Shown: positions 1-6,760, numbered from the stretch's first letter. The stretch: DNA of 8,609 bases from Acetobacteraceae bacterium (GCA_003133265.1 PKWQ01000138.1:388-8996), one strand, 5' to 3'. Program-made: numbers and translations. The notes: generated by a model from the letters alone, not told the origin.

Positions 1-625
1 GGGACCGGACGCGGCGATCATGTTCCGCCACGACCAGGCCACCCTCGCCGCCCTGCCGCCGCGACGCTGGACGGGCGCGCTGTTCGCCTTCGACCTGCGC
101 AGCGGCCTGATGAGCCTGATCGAGCACGCCCTGGTGCTGCTGCGTTTCCGCGATCCGCGCGCCGAGACGATCGGGATCAGCAACGCATGGGGCGACCATA
201 TCGGCCACTCCGAGGCGCTGGCGGCGGCAAGCCGGGCCGGGCTGGCGACGCTGCGCCCGACGGAGCCGGGCGCGCGGCAGATCGCGGGCGGCTACGGCGC
301 GGCGCTGATAGGGGACTTCACCCGGCGCATGAGCGCGCGCGGCGTGCTGGTGATCGGTGGCCTGCCCACCGGCTTCGCCGATGTGCCGGTGCCCGATGCC
401 ACGCTGGCGGCGATCCGGGCGGTGTACGAGGCGAATGGCGGCCGCTTCCTGGAACTGCCCAACCGCAGCCGCTACCCGCGCGCGGCGTTCTTCGGCACGG
501 TCGAGCATCTGAGCGAGCCGTGGCAGATCGCCCATTCGGCGGTGGTGGCGGCGGGACTGGCCCGGATGCTGGACCGAACCGGCCCCGCCGCCGATTTCGC
601 ACGGGCGGCGCTTGACGGTAAATGA
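1..625 (+). CDS. SGNH-hydrolase-like protein, C-terminal part (5' end outside window)
   Basis: The reading frame is open from base 2, giving 207 residues, and no Shine-Dalgarno sequence stands at a sensible distance before the first ATG at 20, so this is most likely the end of a longer gene. The protein has an alternating pattern that resembles the C-terminal half of SGNH/DltD-like (DUF1574-type) hydrolases: a segment ending in NAWGDH, a hydrophobic strand (GVLVIGGLPTGF) and a terminal FFGTVEHLSEPWQ. In that superfamily the last block carries the catalytic Asp and His, typically as F-x-D-T-x-x-H-L; here His is present but Gly stands where Asp is expected. Such proteins act on acyl or acetyl groups of exported glycans, often next to MBOAT acyltransferases, but the upstream neighbour is not visible. 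The stop codon overlaps an ATG of the next gene's frame (ATGA at 622-625). The family call is from pattern memory and is moderate; the coding call is firm. Confidence 0.55.
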   Translation, partial: GPDAAIMFRHDQATLAALPPRRWTGALFAFDLRSGLMSLIEHALVLLRFRDPRAETIGISNAWGDHIGHSEALAAASRAGLATLRPTEPGARQIAGGYGAALIGDFTRRMSARGVLVIGGLPTGFADVPVPDATLAAIRAVYEANGGRFLELPNRSRYPRAAFFGTVEHLSEPWQIAHSAVVAAGLARMLDRTGPAADFARAALDGK

Positions 626-637
626 AGCCGACGCCGA

Positions 638-644
638 AAGAGGT
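638..644 (+). promoter_or_regulatory. Ribosome binding site deciding the MmcQ/YjbR start
   Basis: AAGAGGT, seven bases before the ATG at 652, supports that start over the in-frame ATG at 622. Confidence 0.65.
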
Positions 645-651
645 GAACGCC

Positions 652-1041
652 ATGGCTGAACGGGAAATCCCGGCGAAGCGCCGATCAACCGACCTGCGCG
701 CCAAGCTTCGTCCCCTGGACCGCCTGCGCGCGATCTGCCTCGCGCTGCCCGAAGCAGCCGAGAAGGAGACATGGGGCGAGGCGACCTTCCGCATCCGGGA
801 TAAGATCTTCGTCCTGCACATCTCCACCGACAGCAGCTTCTGGTGCAAGGCGCCACGCGGCGCGCAAGACATCCTGGTCGGCGCCGCGCCGGAGCGGTTC
901 TTCGTGCCGCCCTATTTAGGCCATAGGGGCTGGATCGGCGTGCGCCTCACCCGCCAGACCGACTGGGACGAGATCACCGACCTGGTCGGGCGCAGCTTCC
1001 GCATGACGGCGCCGAAGCGGCTGCTGGCCCAATCAGGTTAG
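652..1041 (+). CDS. MmcQ/YjbR family protein
   Basis: This encodes a 129-residue protein of the MmcQ/YjbR (DUF419) family, small cytoplasmic proteins with a CyaY-like fold that are often called DNA-binding although their function is not established. Visible family marks are LALPEA (residues 30-35), the ETWGEATFR segment with W41, a strand with FVLHIS, FWCKAP (63-68), and the closing GHRGWIGVRL (90-99) followed by W-D-E-I and a C-terminal AxKRLL helix. Length is normal for the family. The frame also offers an ATG at 622 that overlaps the stop of the previous gene (ATGA), which would add ten residues. I prefer 652 because AAGAGGT at 638-644 stands seven bases before it, while 622 has no clear ribosome binding site. 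It is probably co-transcribed with the preceding gene. It converges on serA with only 17 bases between the stop codons. Confidence 0.85.
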   Translation: MAEREIPAKRRSTDLRAKLRPLDRLRAICLALPEAAEKETWGEATFRIRDKIFVLHISTDSSFWCKAPRGAQDILVGAAPERFFVPPYLGHRGWIGVRLTRQTDWDEITDLVGRSFRMTAPKRLLAQSG

Positions 1042-1058
1042 CGTCCGTCGTCGCAGGA

Positions 1059-2645
1059 TCAGAAGCTCAGCGCCGTCGCCTGCATCACCAGCGGCAAGGT
1101 GCGGACCATGTCCAGCACCTCCTCCGGCACCGCTTCGTCCACCGACACCAGGCAGATCGCATCGCCGCCGGCATCGGCGCGGCCGAGATGGAAGGTGGCG
1201 ATGTTGATCCCGGCACCGGCCAGCGTCGCGCCGAAGCGGCCGATGAAGCCCGGCTTGTCCTGGTTGGTGACATACAGCATGTGCGGCGCGAAATCCGCCT
1301 CCACCTTGATGCCCTTGACCTCCACCAGGCGCGGGCGGGAACCCGCGAACAGCGTGCCGGCCACCGAACGGGACATGGTGTCGGTCTCCACCGTCACGCG
1401 GACCAGGGTCTGGTACTCGCTCGGCCGGTCATGCACCGTTTCGGCCACGTCGATGCCGTGCTCGCGCGCGGCGATGGGGGCGTTGACCATGTTCACCCCC
1501 TCCATCATCGGCGACATCAGCCCGGCGAGCACGGCGGCGGACAGCGGACGCTGGTTCAGCGCCGCCGCCAGTCCCTCATATTCGATGGCAACGCGGCGGA
1601 TCACCCCTTCCCGCGCCTGGGTCAGTTGCCCGGCAAAGGCCCCCAGCAGGCGGCAAAGCTCCATGTAGGGCTTCAGGCGCGGCGCGTCCTCGGCACTGAC
1701 CGAGGGCATGTTGATCGCGTTCGCCACCGCGCCGGTCAGCAGGAAATCGCTCATCTGCTCGGCGACCTGCAACGCCACGTTCTCCTGCGCCTCGGTCGTG
1801 GCCGCGCCCAGATGCGGGGTGCAGACCACGTTCTCCAGCGCGAACAGCGGGCTTTCGGTTGCCGGCTCGGTCTCGAACACGTCCAGCGCCGCACCGGCGA
1901 CGTGGCCGGATTTGATCGCCTCGGCCAGCGCCGCCTCGTCCACCAGACCGCCACGGGCGCAGTTGACGATGCGTACGCCCTTCTTGGTCTTCGCCAGCGC
2001 GTCCCCGGACAGGATGTTGCGCGTCGCGTCGGTCAGCGGCGTGTGCAGGGTAATGAAGTCGGCCCGGCCCAGCAGCGCGTCCAACTCCACCTTCTCCACA
2101 CCCAGATCGAGCGCCCGCTTCTCCGACAGGAACGGATCGTAGGCGAGCACCTTCATGTGCAGCCCGACGGCGCGGTTGGCGACGATGGAGCCGATATTGC
2201 CGCAGCCGATCAGGCCGAGGGTCTTGCCGGTCAGCTCCACGCCCATGAAGCGGTTTTTTTCCCACTTCCCGGCCTTGGTCGAGGCGCTCGCCTCCGGGAT
2301 CTGCCGGGCGAGCGCGAACATCATGGCGATGGCGTGCTCGGCGGTGGTGATGGCGTTGCCGTGCGGCGTGTTCATCACCACCACACCGCGCGCGGTGGCC
2401 GACTTCACGTCCACGTTGTCGACGCCGATGCCGGCGCGGCCGACCACCTTCAGGTTGGTCGCCGCCTCCAGCAGTTCCTTGGTCGCCTTGGTCGCCGAAC
2501 GGATGGCGAGGCCGTCGTACTGGCCGATGATGGCGCGCAGATCGGCGGGCGACAGGCCGGGCTTGAGATCGACGTCGATGCCGCGCGCGCGGAAGATGTC
2601 GACAGCGGCTGGGGACAGCTTGTCGCTAATCAGAACTTTTACCAT
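1059..2645 (-). CDS. serA: D-3-phosphoglycerate dehydrogenase
   Basis: SerA oxidises 3-phosphoglycerate to 3-phosphohydroxypyruvate with NAD+, the first committed step of serine biosynthesis. The 528-residue protein is the long type I form. It has an N-terminal substrate-binding part with GRAGIGVDNVD (residues 69-79), a Rossmann domain with GCGNIG (147-152) and an acidic D170 at the end of the second strand, and the catalytic triad R231 (NCARGGLVDE), E260 (ETEP) and H278 (TPHLG). The R-to-E spacing of 29 equals that in the E. coli enzyme. An intervening allosteric (ASB) domain of about 315-450 follows, then a C-terminal ACT domain (about 455-528, starting MLYVTNQDKPGFIG) that usually senses serine. 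I chose the ATG at 2645 because GGAG (2654-2657) lies eight bases before it and the protein then begins MVKVLISDKLS, as the family does. A longer frame to 2705 would run into serC. The start is five bases after the serC stop and the ribosome binding site lies within the end of serC, so translation is probably coupled. Confidence 0.97.
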   Translation of the reverse strand: MVKVLISDKLSPAAVDIFRARGIDVDLKPGLSPADLRAIIGQYDGLAIRSATKATKELLEAATNLKVVGRAGIGVDNVDVKSATARGVVVMNTPHGNAITTAEHAIAMMFALARQIPEASASTKAGKWEKNRFMGVELTGKTLGLIGCGNIGSIVANRAVGLHMKVLAYDPFLSEKRALDLGVEKVELDALLGRADFITLHTPLTDATRNILSGDALAKTKKGVRIVNCARGGLVDEAALAEAIKSGHVAGAALDVFETEPATESPLFALENVVCTPHLGAATTEAQENVALQVAEQMSDFLLTGAVANAINMPSVSAEDAPRLKPYMELCRLLGAFAGQLTQAREGVIRRVAIEYEGLAAALNQRPLSAAVLAGLMSPMMEGVNMVNAPIAAREHGIDVAETVHDRPSEYQTLVRVTVETDTMSRSVAGTLFAGSRPRLVEVKGIKVEADFAPHMLYVTNQDKPGFIGRFGATLAGAGINIATFHLGRADAGGDAICLVSVDEAVPEEVLDMVRTLPLVMQATALSF

Positions 2646-2650
2646 CGGTC

Positions 2651-3838
2651 TTACTCCGCTGCGCGGGAAGCTGCGTATTCGGCGGCGACGGTCTCGTAGG
2701 CCCATGCGACCCAGGGCAGCATCACCCGGACGTCGCCGGCCTCGATGGTCGCGCCGCCCCAGATGCGCAGGCCCGGCGGCGCGTCACGGTGGCCGGCGAT
2801 GTCATAGGCGACGCCTTCCCGCTCCAGCAGCGCGACGATCTGCTTCACCGCCTTGGTCTGCGCGTCGGCACCGAGTCCGGCGAACCAGGGCGCGGTGATC
2901 TTCAGGCAGATCGCGGTGCAGGAGCGCGTGGCCGGGTCTTCCGCCAGAAAGTCGATCCAGGGCGTGCGCGCCACCCAGTCGGCGACGGCGACCAGGTTCG
3001 CGTCGCAGCGGGCGAACAGGCCGGTCAGACCGCCGACGCTCTCGGCCCAGCGCAGGCTGTCCAGCGCATCCTCGACGCAGAGCATCGACGGGGTGTTGAT
3101 GGTCTCGCCACGGAACACGCCCTCGTTCAGCTTGCCGCCGGAGGTCAGGCGGAAAATCTTCGGCAGCGGCCATGCGGGCTTGTAGGTCAGCAGCCGCTCC
3201 ACCGCGCGCGGCGACAGCGCCAGCATGCCGTGCGCCGCCTCTCCGCCCAGCACCTTCTGCCAGGACCAGGTGACGACATCGAGTTTCTTCCAATCCAACT
3301 TCATGGCGAAGGCGGCCGAGGTGGCGTCGCAGATGGTCAGGCCGGCCCGGTCGTCGGCGATCCAGTCGCCGTTCGGCACCCGCACGCCGGACGTGGTGCC
3401 GTTCCAGGTGAAGACGACATCGTGATTGAAATCGACCTGTGTCAGATCGGGCAGCTTGCCATAGGGCGCTTCCAGCACGCGCGCGTCGCCCAGCTTGAGC
3501 TGCTTCAGCACGTCGGTGGCCCACTGGCCGGAGAAGCTCTCGAAGGCCAGCACATCGACGCCGCGGGCGCCGAGCAGCGACCACAGGGCGAGCTCGACCG
3601 CGCCGGTGTCGGAGGCCGGCACGATGGCGAGCCGGTAATCGTCGGGCATGCCGAGCAGGGCGCGAGAGCGGTCGATCACCTCGGCCAGCCGTGCCTTGGG
3701 CTCCTTGGCCCGATGGCTGCGGCCCAGCAGGGCGCCACCGAGTGCCGCCAGCGTATAGCCGGGGCGCTTGGCGCAAGGACCAGATGAGAAATTGGGGTTT
3801 TCCGGACGCAATGCCGGCTGCGTAGATGCGAGTGCCAT
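2651..3838 (-). CDS. serC: Phosphoserine aminotransferase
   Basis: SerC moves an amino group from glutamate to 3-phosphohydroxypyruvate, the product of SerA, giving O-phosphoserine; it is a class V (fold type I) PLP enzyme of the cytoplasm. The 395-residue protein starts near the usual NFSSGPCAKRPG (residues 16-27) and shows VPASDTGAVELALWS (73-87), D171 in CDATSAAF (contact to the PLP ring nitrogen) and the Schiff-base lysine K195 in WSWQKVLGGEAAHG. This sequence type belongs to the longer SerC subfamily common in alphaproteobacteria and archaea, rather than the roughly 360-residue E. coli form. A longer frame begins at 3895, but the ATG at 3838 has AAGGGAG (3848-3854) nine bases before it, and the upstream part would be the leader RNA. 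The gene is first in a serC-serA operon and has its own promoter and leader. Confidence 0.96.
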   Translation of the reverse strand: MALASTQPALRPENPNFSSGPCAKRPGYTLAALGGALLGRSHRAKEPKARLAEVIDRSRALLGMPDDYRLAIVPASDTGAVELALWSLLGARGVDVLAFESFSGQWATDVLKQLKLGDARVLEAPYGKLPDLTQVDFNHDVVFTWNGTTSGVRVPNGDWIADDRAGLTICDATSAAFAMKLDWKKLDVVTWSWQKVLGGEAAHGMLALSPRAVERLLTYKPAWPLPKIFRLTSGGKLNEGVFRGETINTPSMLCVEDALDSLRWAESVGGLTGLFARCDANLVAVADWVARTPWIDFLAEDPATRSCTAICLKITAPWFAGLGADAQTKAVKQIVALLEREGVAYDIAGHRDAPPGLRIWGGATIEAGDVRVMLPWVAWAYETVAAEYAASRAAE

Positions 3839-3892
3839 CCTGTGGCTCTCCCTTTCAGAAGAGAAGCACCCCGGTGGGGGGGTGTGGCCCGC
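3839..3892 (-). ncRNA. serC leader RNA motif (two hairpins, second covers the ribosome binding site)
   Basis: Read on the - strand, the expected leader folds into two adjacent hairpins. Hairpin 1 pairs CACCCC (3884-3879) with GGGGTG (3872-3867) around a six-base loop. One base later, hairpin 2 pairs TTCTCTT (3865-3859) with AAGGGAG (3854-3848) around CTGA, with two G-U pairs. AAGGGAG is the serC Shine-Dalgarno sequence, nine bases before the ATG. The serC motif described by comparative genomics in alphaproteobacteria (Rfam 'serC leader') is a short structure directly upstream of serC whose last stem overlaps the ribosome binding site, and this fits in place, size and architecture. The pairing is read directly from the sequence; the family name is from memory and no covariance search was run. 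The ligand or signal of the motif is not established. The 5' end is inferred from the promoter. Confidence 0.75.
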
Positions 3893-3898
3893 CACAAG

Positions 3899-3927
3899 CC
3901 CTAGCGTGCCGGAGCCAGCCGGGTCAA
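3899..3927 (-). promoter_or_regulatory. serC-serA promoter (-35 / -10)
   Basis: On the - strand TTGACC (3927-3922) is followed after 17 bases by CTAGGG (3904-3899). With the preceding G the -10 reads GCTAGGGC, close to the housekeeping pattern TTGAC...GCTANAWC known from Caulobacter. It predicts a transcript start near 3892, giving a leader of roughly 50 bases that begins just before the two-hairpin structure. It lies in the 156 bases between serC and the Rid gene, so serC need not depend on readthrough. Confidence 0.65.
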
Positions 3928-3994
3928 CGATTGTTCTCCACGGATGAGGGTTGCGTCGCCGTCTGGGCAGGGTGGGTCTGGGCCGGCGAACGGC

Positions 3995-5194
3995 TCAGAA
4001 GGTGGGGAATTCCGGCTGATTGTTGTCCACCACCGCAGTGCCCTCGACCTCGATCAGCCATTCCGGCCGGCAAACCGGCCCCTGCACGATCTGCGTCGGC
4101 ATATCGCGCAGCACCCGGGACAGATGTCCCTCGACGGCGGCATAGTCCGATGGATCGCGCAGATAGACGGTCAGGTGCATCATATCGTCCAGATGCGCCG
4201 TGCCCGCGCTCAGCAAGCCCTCGACATTCTCCAGCGCGCGGTCGAGCTGGGCGAGCACGTTGCCCGGATGCACCACCTTGCCGACCTTGTCGATGCTGGC
4301 GGTGCCGGAGATGAAATGATGCGCCCGGTCGGCATAGCCGATGCGGGTACCGCGCTCGAAATGCACGTCGTAGTCCTTGGTCGCGCACAGCCGGTCGAAG
4401 TCGTTCAGATATGTCATCTGTCCCGGCTTCAGCCCCAGATTGGAATAGGCATCCATCGAAATCAGATCCAACTGGTGCGCGCAGGCACCCTCGATCCCGG
4501 TGCTGGCGATGTAGTGCGTGTCTTTGTTCAAGCCGTGCTGCAGGAACAGATCGCCGCGGGCATCGACGATGGCCTGATAGAACACGTCGACATCCTTGAC
4601 ATAAAGCCAGGTGCGCACGCAGTTCTCGGCCAGATTGGCGCGCTGGTCCGACAGCGCCTGCACCAGGTCGTCGAACACGATGCGCGTCTGTGCGCCCGCG
4701 GACACCGCATTGTCGTGTCCCCCGGCGCAAAGCCGCGTGCTCCACAGATGGCGCTGGCCGTTCTTCTCCACCAGCAGATGCCTGGGCGACAGCCGTTGCT
4801 TGACGAAGCGATCGTCGGTTTCGATGTGATACGCCAGCATCGCGATCTTCGCGCGCGGCAGCGGCGGCTGCTGCACGATCGAGACCGCGACCGGGTTGTC
4901 CGGCGTCTCGGTCAGAATAGTGCTCTGGCGCACGATCGCCGCCTGATTGATCGCATCGCTGAGATAGATACGGCGGAACACCGCCGTCTCCTCGCCAAGA
5001 CCGAGCGTGCGCAACCCCTCGGTGTAGCGTTCTTCCAACAGCTCGATCTGCTCTTGCAGCGTGAGATGGTCGCACGCACTGACATTGATGAAATGCTCGG
5101 TGCCGCCATGCCGGCCCCGGAAGCTCCTGGCTGTAAATCCGCTGTCGGTGTCGGTATGCACGATGTGGCGCCCCCTCGACGATATGCGGTTCAC
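3995..5194 (-). CDS. Two-domain Rid/YjgF-superfamily protein with chorismatase-like architecture
   Basis: This 399-residue protein has two Rid-type modules. The first (about 30-125, from GGTEHFINVSA) is degenerate. The second (about 290-388) is clear, with ISGTASID (295-302), HPGNVLAQ (309-316) and a C-terminal CRPEWLIEVEG (375-385). Between them, RTWLYVKDVDVFYQ (194-207), ARGDLF and ASTGIEG (230-236) follow the order seen in FkbO/Hyg5/XanB2 chorismatases (RTW..., A-R...F, ASTGI). The chorismatase ENPRQ segment is not found; KPGQM stands nearby (256-260). Canonical RidA enamine deaminases need an Arg 15 residues before the first Glu of the final E-x-E; here that position (367) is Thr, so classical deaminase activity is doubtful. 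The start is GTG, and it overlaps the stop of the upstream oxygenase as GTGA (5194-5191), which implies coupling although no strong Shine-Dalgarno is seen. It could be a chorismate- or related cyclohexadiene-processing enzyme, or an uncharacterised long Rid hydrolase; the substrate is unknown. Confidence 0.8.
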   Translation of the reverse strand: MNRISSRGRHIVHTDTDSGFTARSFRGRHGGTEHFINVSACDHLTLQEQIELLEERYTEGLRTLGLGEETAVFRRIYLSDAINQAAIVRQSTILTETPDNPVAVSIVQQPPLPRAKIAMLAYHIETDDRFVKQRLSPRHLLVEKNGQRHLWSTRLCAGGHDNAVSAGAQTRIVFDDLVQALSDQRANLAENCVRTWLYVKDVDVFYQAIVDARGDLFLQHGLNKDTHYIASTGIEGACAHQLDLISMDAYSNLGLKPGQMTYLNDFDRLCATKDYDVHFERGTRIGYADRAHHFISGTASIDKVGKVVHPGNVLAQLDRALENVEGLLSAGTAHLDDMMHLTVYLRDPSDYAAVEGHLSRVLRDMPTQIVQGPVCRPEWLIEVEGTAVVDNNQPEFPTF

Positions 5195-5868
5195 GCGAGC
5201 GCGATCGGCCGGTCCGGAAAGGCAAGCTGTTCACGGTCGCGCCAGGTCGGGCTGACGTAGTTGATCTCAAACAAACGCCGCACGCCGATGATCGGGCGCT
5301 TATCGAAGCCGTGCCAGGTGTTGGGACCGGCCTTGAAGATCGTCGCGCTGTTGAATTCAGCTTCGGAGCGCCCGATCCATTTCCGGTCGTCGTCGTAGAT
5401 GTCGGTGCCCCAGTTCTTGGCTTCCGGCCCGGTGCAGAGATAGATCACCATCGAAAACAGTTTTTCGGGGATGTCGCGGTGCGGCTCCAGCCAGGCACCG
5501 TCGGTATCCTGGATGTATTCCATGCGCAGATAGCTGCCAACGACATCGACAAAGCAGGTCTCGGCAAACTGGCGCGCCACCTCCGGCTGCTGCATCGCCT
5601 CGGCGAAGACCTGAACGGCCGGAAAATCCTCGCGCAGCTTGGGCGTGAAGAAGGTGCGCTGGGCGTTGTAGCTATTGCGGGTGCCGTCCGTGTTGCCAAG
5701 GAAAAGCGGTGCGATGGGCAGAACCAGCACGCCGGTACACATGCTTTCCGGCATTATGTTCTTCAGCCGCCAAAGCCGATATGGCTTCTCTACACGGACA
5801 GCATCACGCAAGGCCCTGCTGAAATGGCTTGCAACCGTGGGCACATCGGGCAGGCTTGGGTAAGTCAA
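5191..5868 (-). CDS. 2-oxoglutarate/Fe(II)-dependent oxygenase-like protein A
   Basis: The 225-residue protein carries the facial triad of the 2OG/Fe(II) oxygenase cupin fold: H130-R131-D132 in LEPHRD, then distal H186 in NTWHGF, followed by R197/R198 in GVRRLFEINY, the usual place of the residue holding the 2OG carboxylate. Two core strands between them (FSMVIYL, SATIFKAG) fit the fold. The family hydroxylates or oxidises peptidyl or free amino acids, sugars and natural products using O2 and 2OG; the substrate here is not predictable. No signal peptide or membrane segment is obvious, so it is probably cytoplasmic. The start is TTG at 5868, supported by GGAG (5877-5880) eight bases upstream; the next in-frame Met, residue 39, would cut conserved N-terminal sequence. 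Its stop overlaps the GTG of the Rid gene, and oxygenase B ends 59 bases upstream. It is paralogous to B and of nearly equal length. Confidence 0.82.
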   Translation of the reverse strand: MTYPSLPDVPTVASHFSRALRDAVRVEKPYRLWRLKNIMPESMCTGVLVLPIAPLFLGNTDGTRNSYNAQRTFFTPKLREDFPAVQVFAEAMQQPEVARQFAETCFVDVVGSYLRMEYIQDTDGAWLEPHRDIPEKLFSMVIYLCTGPEAKNWGTDIYDDDRKWIGRSEAEFNSATIFKAGPNTWHGFDKRPIIGVRRLFEINYVSPTWRDREQLAFPDRPIALA

Positions 5869-5876
5869 TATTTACA

Positions 5877-5880
5877 CTCC
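5877..5880 (-). promoter_or_regulatory. Ribosome binding site of the TTG-started oxygenase A
   Basis: GGAG on the - strand, eight bases before TTG at 5868. There is no ATG close downstream, so this site is the main reason to accept TTG as the start. Confidence 0.6.
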
Positions 5881-5927
5881 AGCACGGAAAGACACAGCCT
5901 GCATCGGCGCGGTGATCGCACGACCGC

Positions 5928-6599
5928 CTAACGCGGCGCCCACTCGATCACCTTGCGCAGCAGCGGCACCGATTTCACGAAGGCGCTGATGCTGTGCCGG
6001 AAATACTCCTTGCGGACATACCATTCGGAGTCGACGAAGCAGAGCTGCAGGCTCATCCGCTGACCCTTCTGCGGCAGGAAGCCGTGCCAGGAATGGTCGC
6101 AAACGCGGAACATCAGCATGCGGCCGAACTCGGGCGCGAACTCAAACTCGAAATCCTCGCGGTCGGAGCTGCGCAGCACCCGCAGCCGGCCACGCTCGTA
6201 CGGCCACTCCCGCGAGAAACCAAGCAGAACGGTGATGATCTTGTGCTTCGAATCCGGGTGGGCATGGCCTTCGTTGTAATGGCCGGTGGTATTACCCATC
6301 ATGACGATCGCCGGCGGACAGGCGCTGAGGTCGGTATCGAACTTGTCCTCGACAACCCGGCGGAAACGCGGACTGAGCAGGTCCTGGATGGCGGCGCCGA
6401 ATCGCGGCCCATAGCGCAGGCTGGGCAGGGCATAGCTGCCGCGGTCGGGAATGGGCGGCGCATCGCGCAGCACCTCTTCCTTGAATTGCGGCGCGATCGC
6501 ATGCTCCACAAACGCGAAGTCGTATGGGCTGTGCCGCAAATCCGCTGCTCTGATCGCGGCCTCATCCAACAGCGTCAGTGGGGCATCATTGTTCGGCAT
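5928..6599 (-). CDS. 2-oxoglutarate/Fe(II)-dependent oxygenase-like protein B
   Basis: The 223-residue protein has the same facial triad as its downstream neighbour: H114-P115-D116 in NEGHAHPD, H172 in DHSWHGF and R181 in KGQRMSLQ for 2OG binding. The block DHSWHG...G-R is seen in a bacterial branch of 2OG/Fe(II) oxygenases often found in glycan and secondary-metabolite gene clusters; that is family knowledge, not proof of substrate. An ungapped stretch around residues 67-92 aligns with residues 85-110 of oxygenase A (P77 with P95), so the two are tandem paralogues that have diverged strongly. The frame extends upstream to 6674, but ATG 6599 is preferred: GGAG lies five bases before it, and the extra upstream residues are basic and low in family character and cross the FNR box region. 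It is the first gene of the three-gene - strand block. Confidence 0.82.
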   Translation of the reverse strand: MPNNDAPLTLLDEAAIRAADLRHSPYDFAFVEHAIAPQFKEEVLRDAPPIPDRGSYALPSLRYGPRFGAAIQDLLSPRFRRVVEDKFDTDLSACPPAIVMMGNTTGHYNEGHAHPDSKHKIITVLLGFSREWPYERGRLRVLRSSDREDFEFEFAPEFGRMLMFRVCDHSWHGFLPQKGQRMSLQLCFVDSEWYVRKEYFRHSISAFVKSVPLLRKVIEWAPR

Positions 6600-6644
6600 G
6601 TTCACTCCATCCTTCCTCTCGAGTGAGACTCCAGAACGTGGCCA

Positions 6645-6650
6645 ATAGTC
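6645..6650 (-). promoter_or_regulatory. Possible -10 of an FNR-activated promoter for the oxygenase-Rid operon
   Basis: GACTAT on the - strand starts 31 bases past the centre of the FNR-type box, the spacing expected for a class II FNR promoter. The hexamer itself is a weak match. Confidence 0.35.
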
Positions 6651-6672
6651 GCGGGAGGAGTCGCGCCGACAC

Positions 6673-6688
6673 ATTGATCCAGATCAAT
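6673..6688. promoter_or_regulatory. FNR/FixK/Anr-type binding site
   Basis: ATTGATCCAGATCAAT contains TTGAT-N4-ATCAA with both half sites perfect; the arms ATTGATC and GATCAAT are seven bases each around two central bases. This is the consensus for FNR, FixK and Anr regulators, which respond to low oxygen. Read towards oxygenase B, the centre lies about 82 bases before the ATG; if it acts at -41.5, transcription would start near 6639, leaving about 40 bases of leader, and GACTAT (6650-6645) sits where a -10 is needed. Read towards the aminotransferase it is 200 bases from the start and no good -10 is seen at class II distance. Control of the oxygenase operon is therefore the more likely role, but effects in both directions are possible. 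Confidence 0.8.
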
Positions 6689-6760
6689 ATGACACGGAAA
6701 ATGACCATACCGGTGAAAAAGGCGGCCTTATCCGGGGCTTTCCGCGACGGATGTGGATTG

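Noticed and set aside
622..651. Upstream ATG start for the MmcQ/YjbR gene
   Set aside because: The ATGA overlap is attractive, but there is no ribosome binding site before it, while 652 has AAGAGGT at good spacing.
318..872. - strand frame opposite the first two genes
   Set aside because: The translation is Arg/Ser/Pro-rich with no family pattern, and it covers two better supported + strand genes.
1042..1058. Terminator between the convergent MmcQ/YjbR and serA genes
   Set aside because: Only 17 bases are available and no hairpin with a T run is seen.
1188..2699. Long + strand open frame opposite serA
   Set aside because: It mirrors the codon bias of serA, has Gly/Arg/His-rich low-complexity translation and no family features. 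serA on the other strand is unambiguous.
3883..3896. Hairpin TGTGG-CCCG-CCACA as a terminator of the Rid gene
   Set aside because: The stem is short, no T run follows on the - strand, and it overlaps the predicted transcript start and hairpin 1 of the serC leader. No convincing terminator was found between the Rid gene and serC.
3961..3983. Direct repeat GTCTGGGC, two copies 15 bases apart
   Set aside because: Eight bases in two copies in GC-rich DNA is within chance and has no sign of an operator or mobile-element end.
3944..5260. Long + strand open frame opposite the Rid gene
   Set aside because: It is an antisense shadow with no recognisable domain; the - strand frame has clear Rid motifs and a coupled start.
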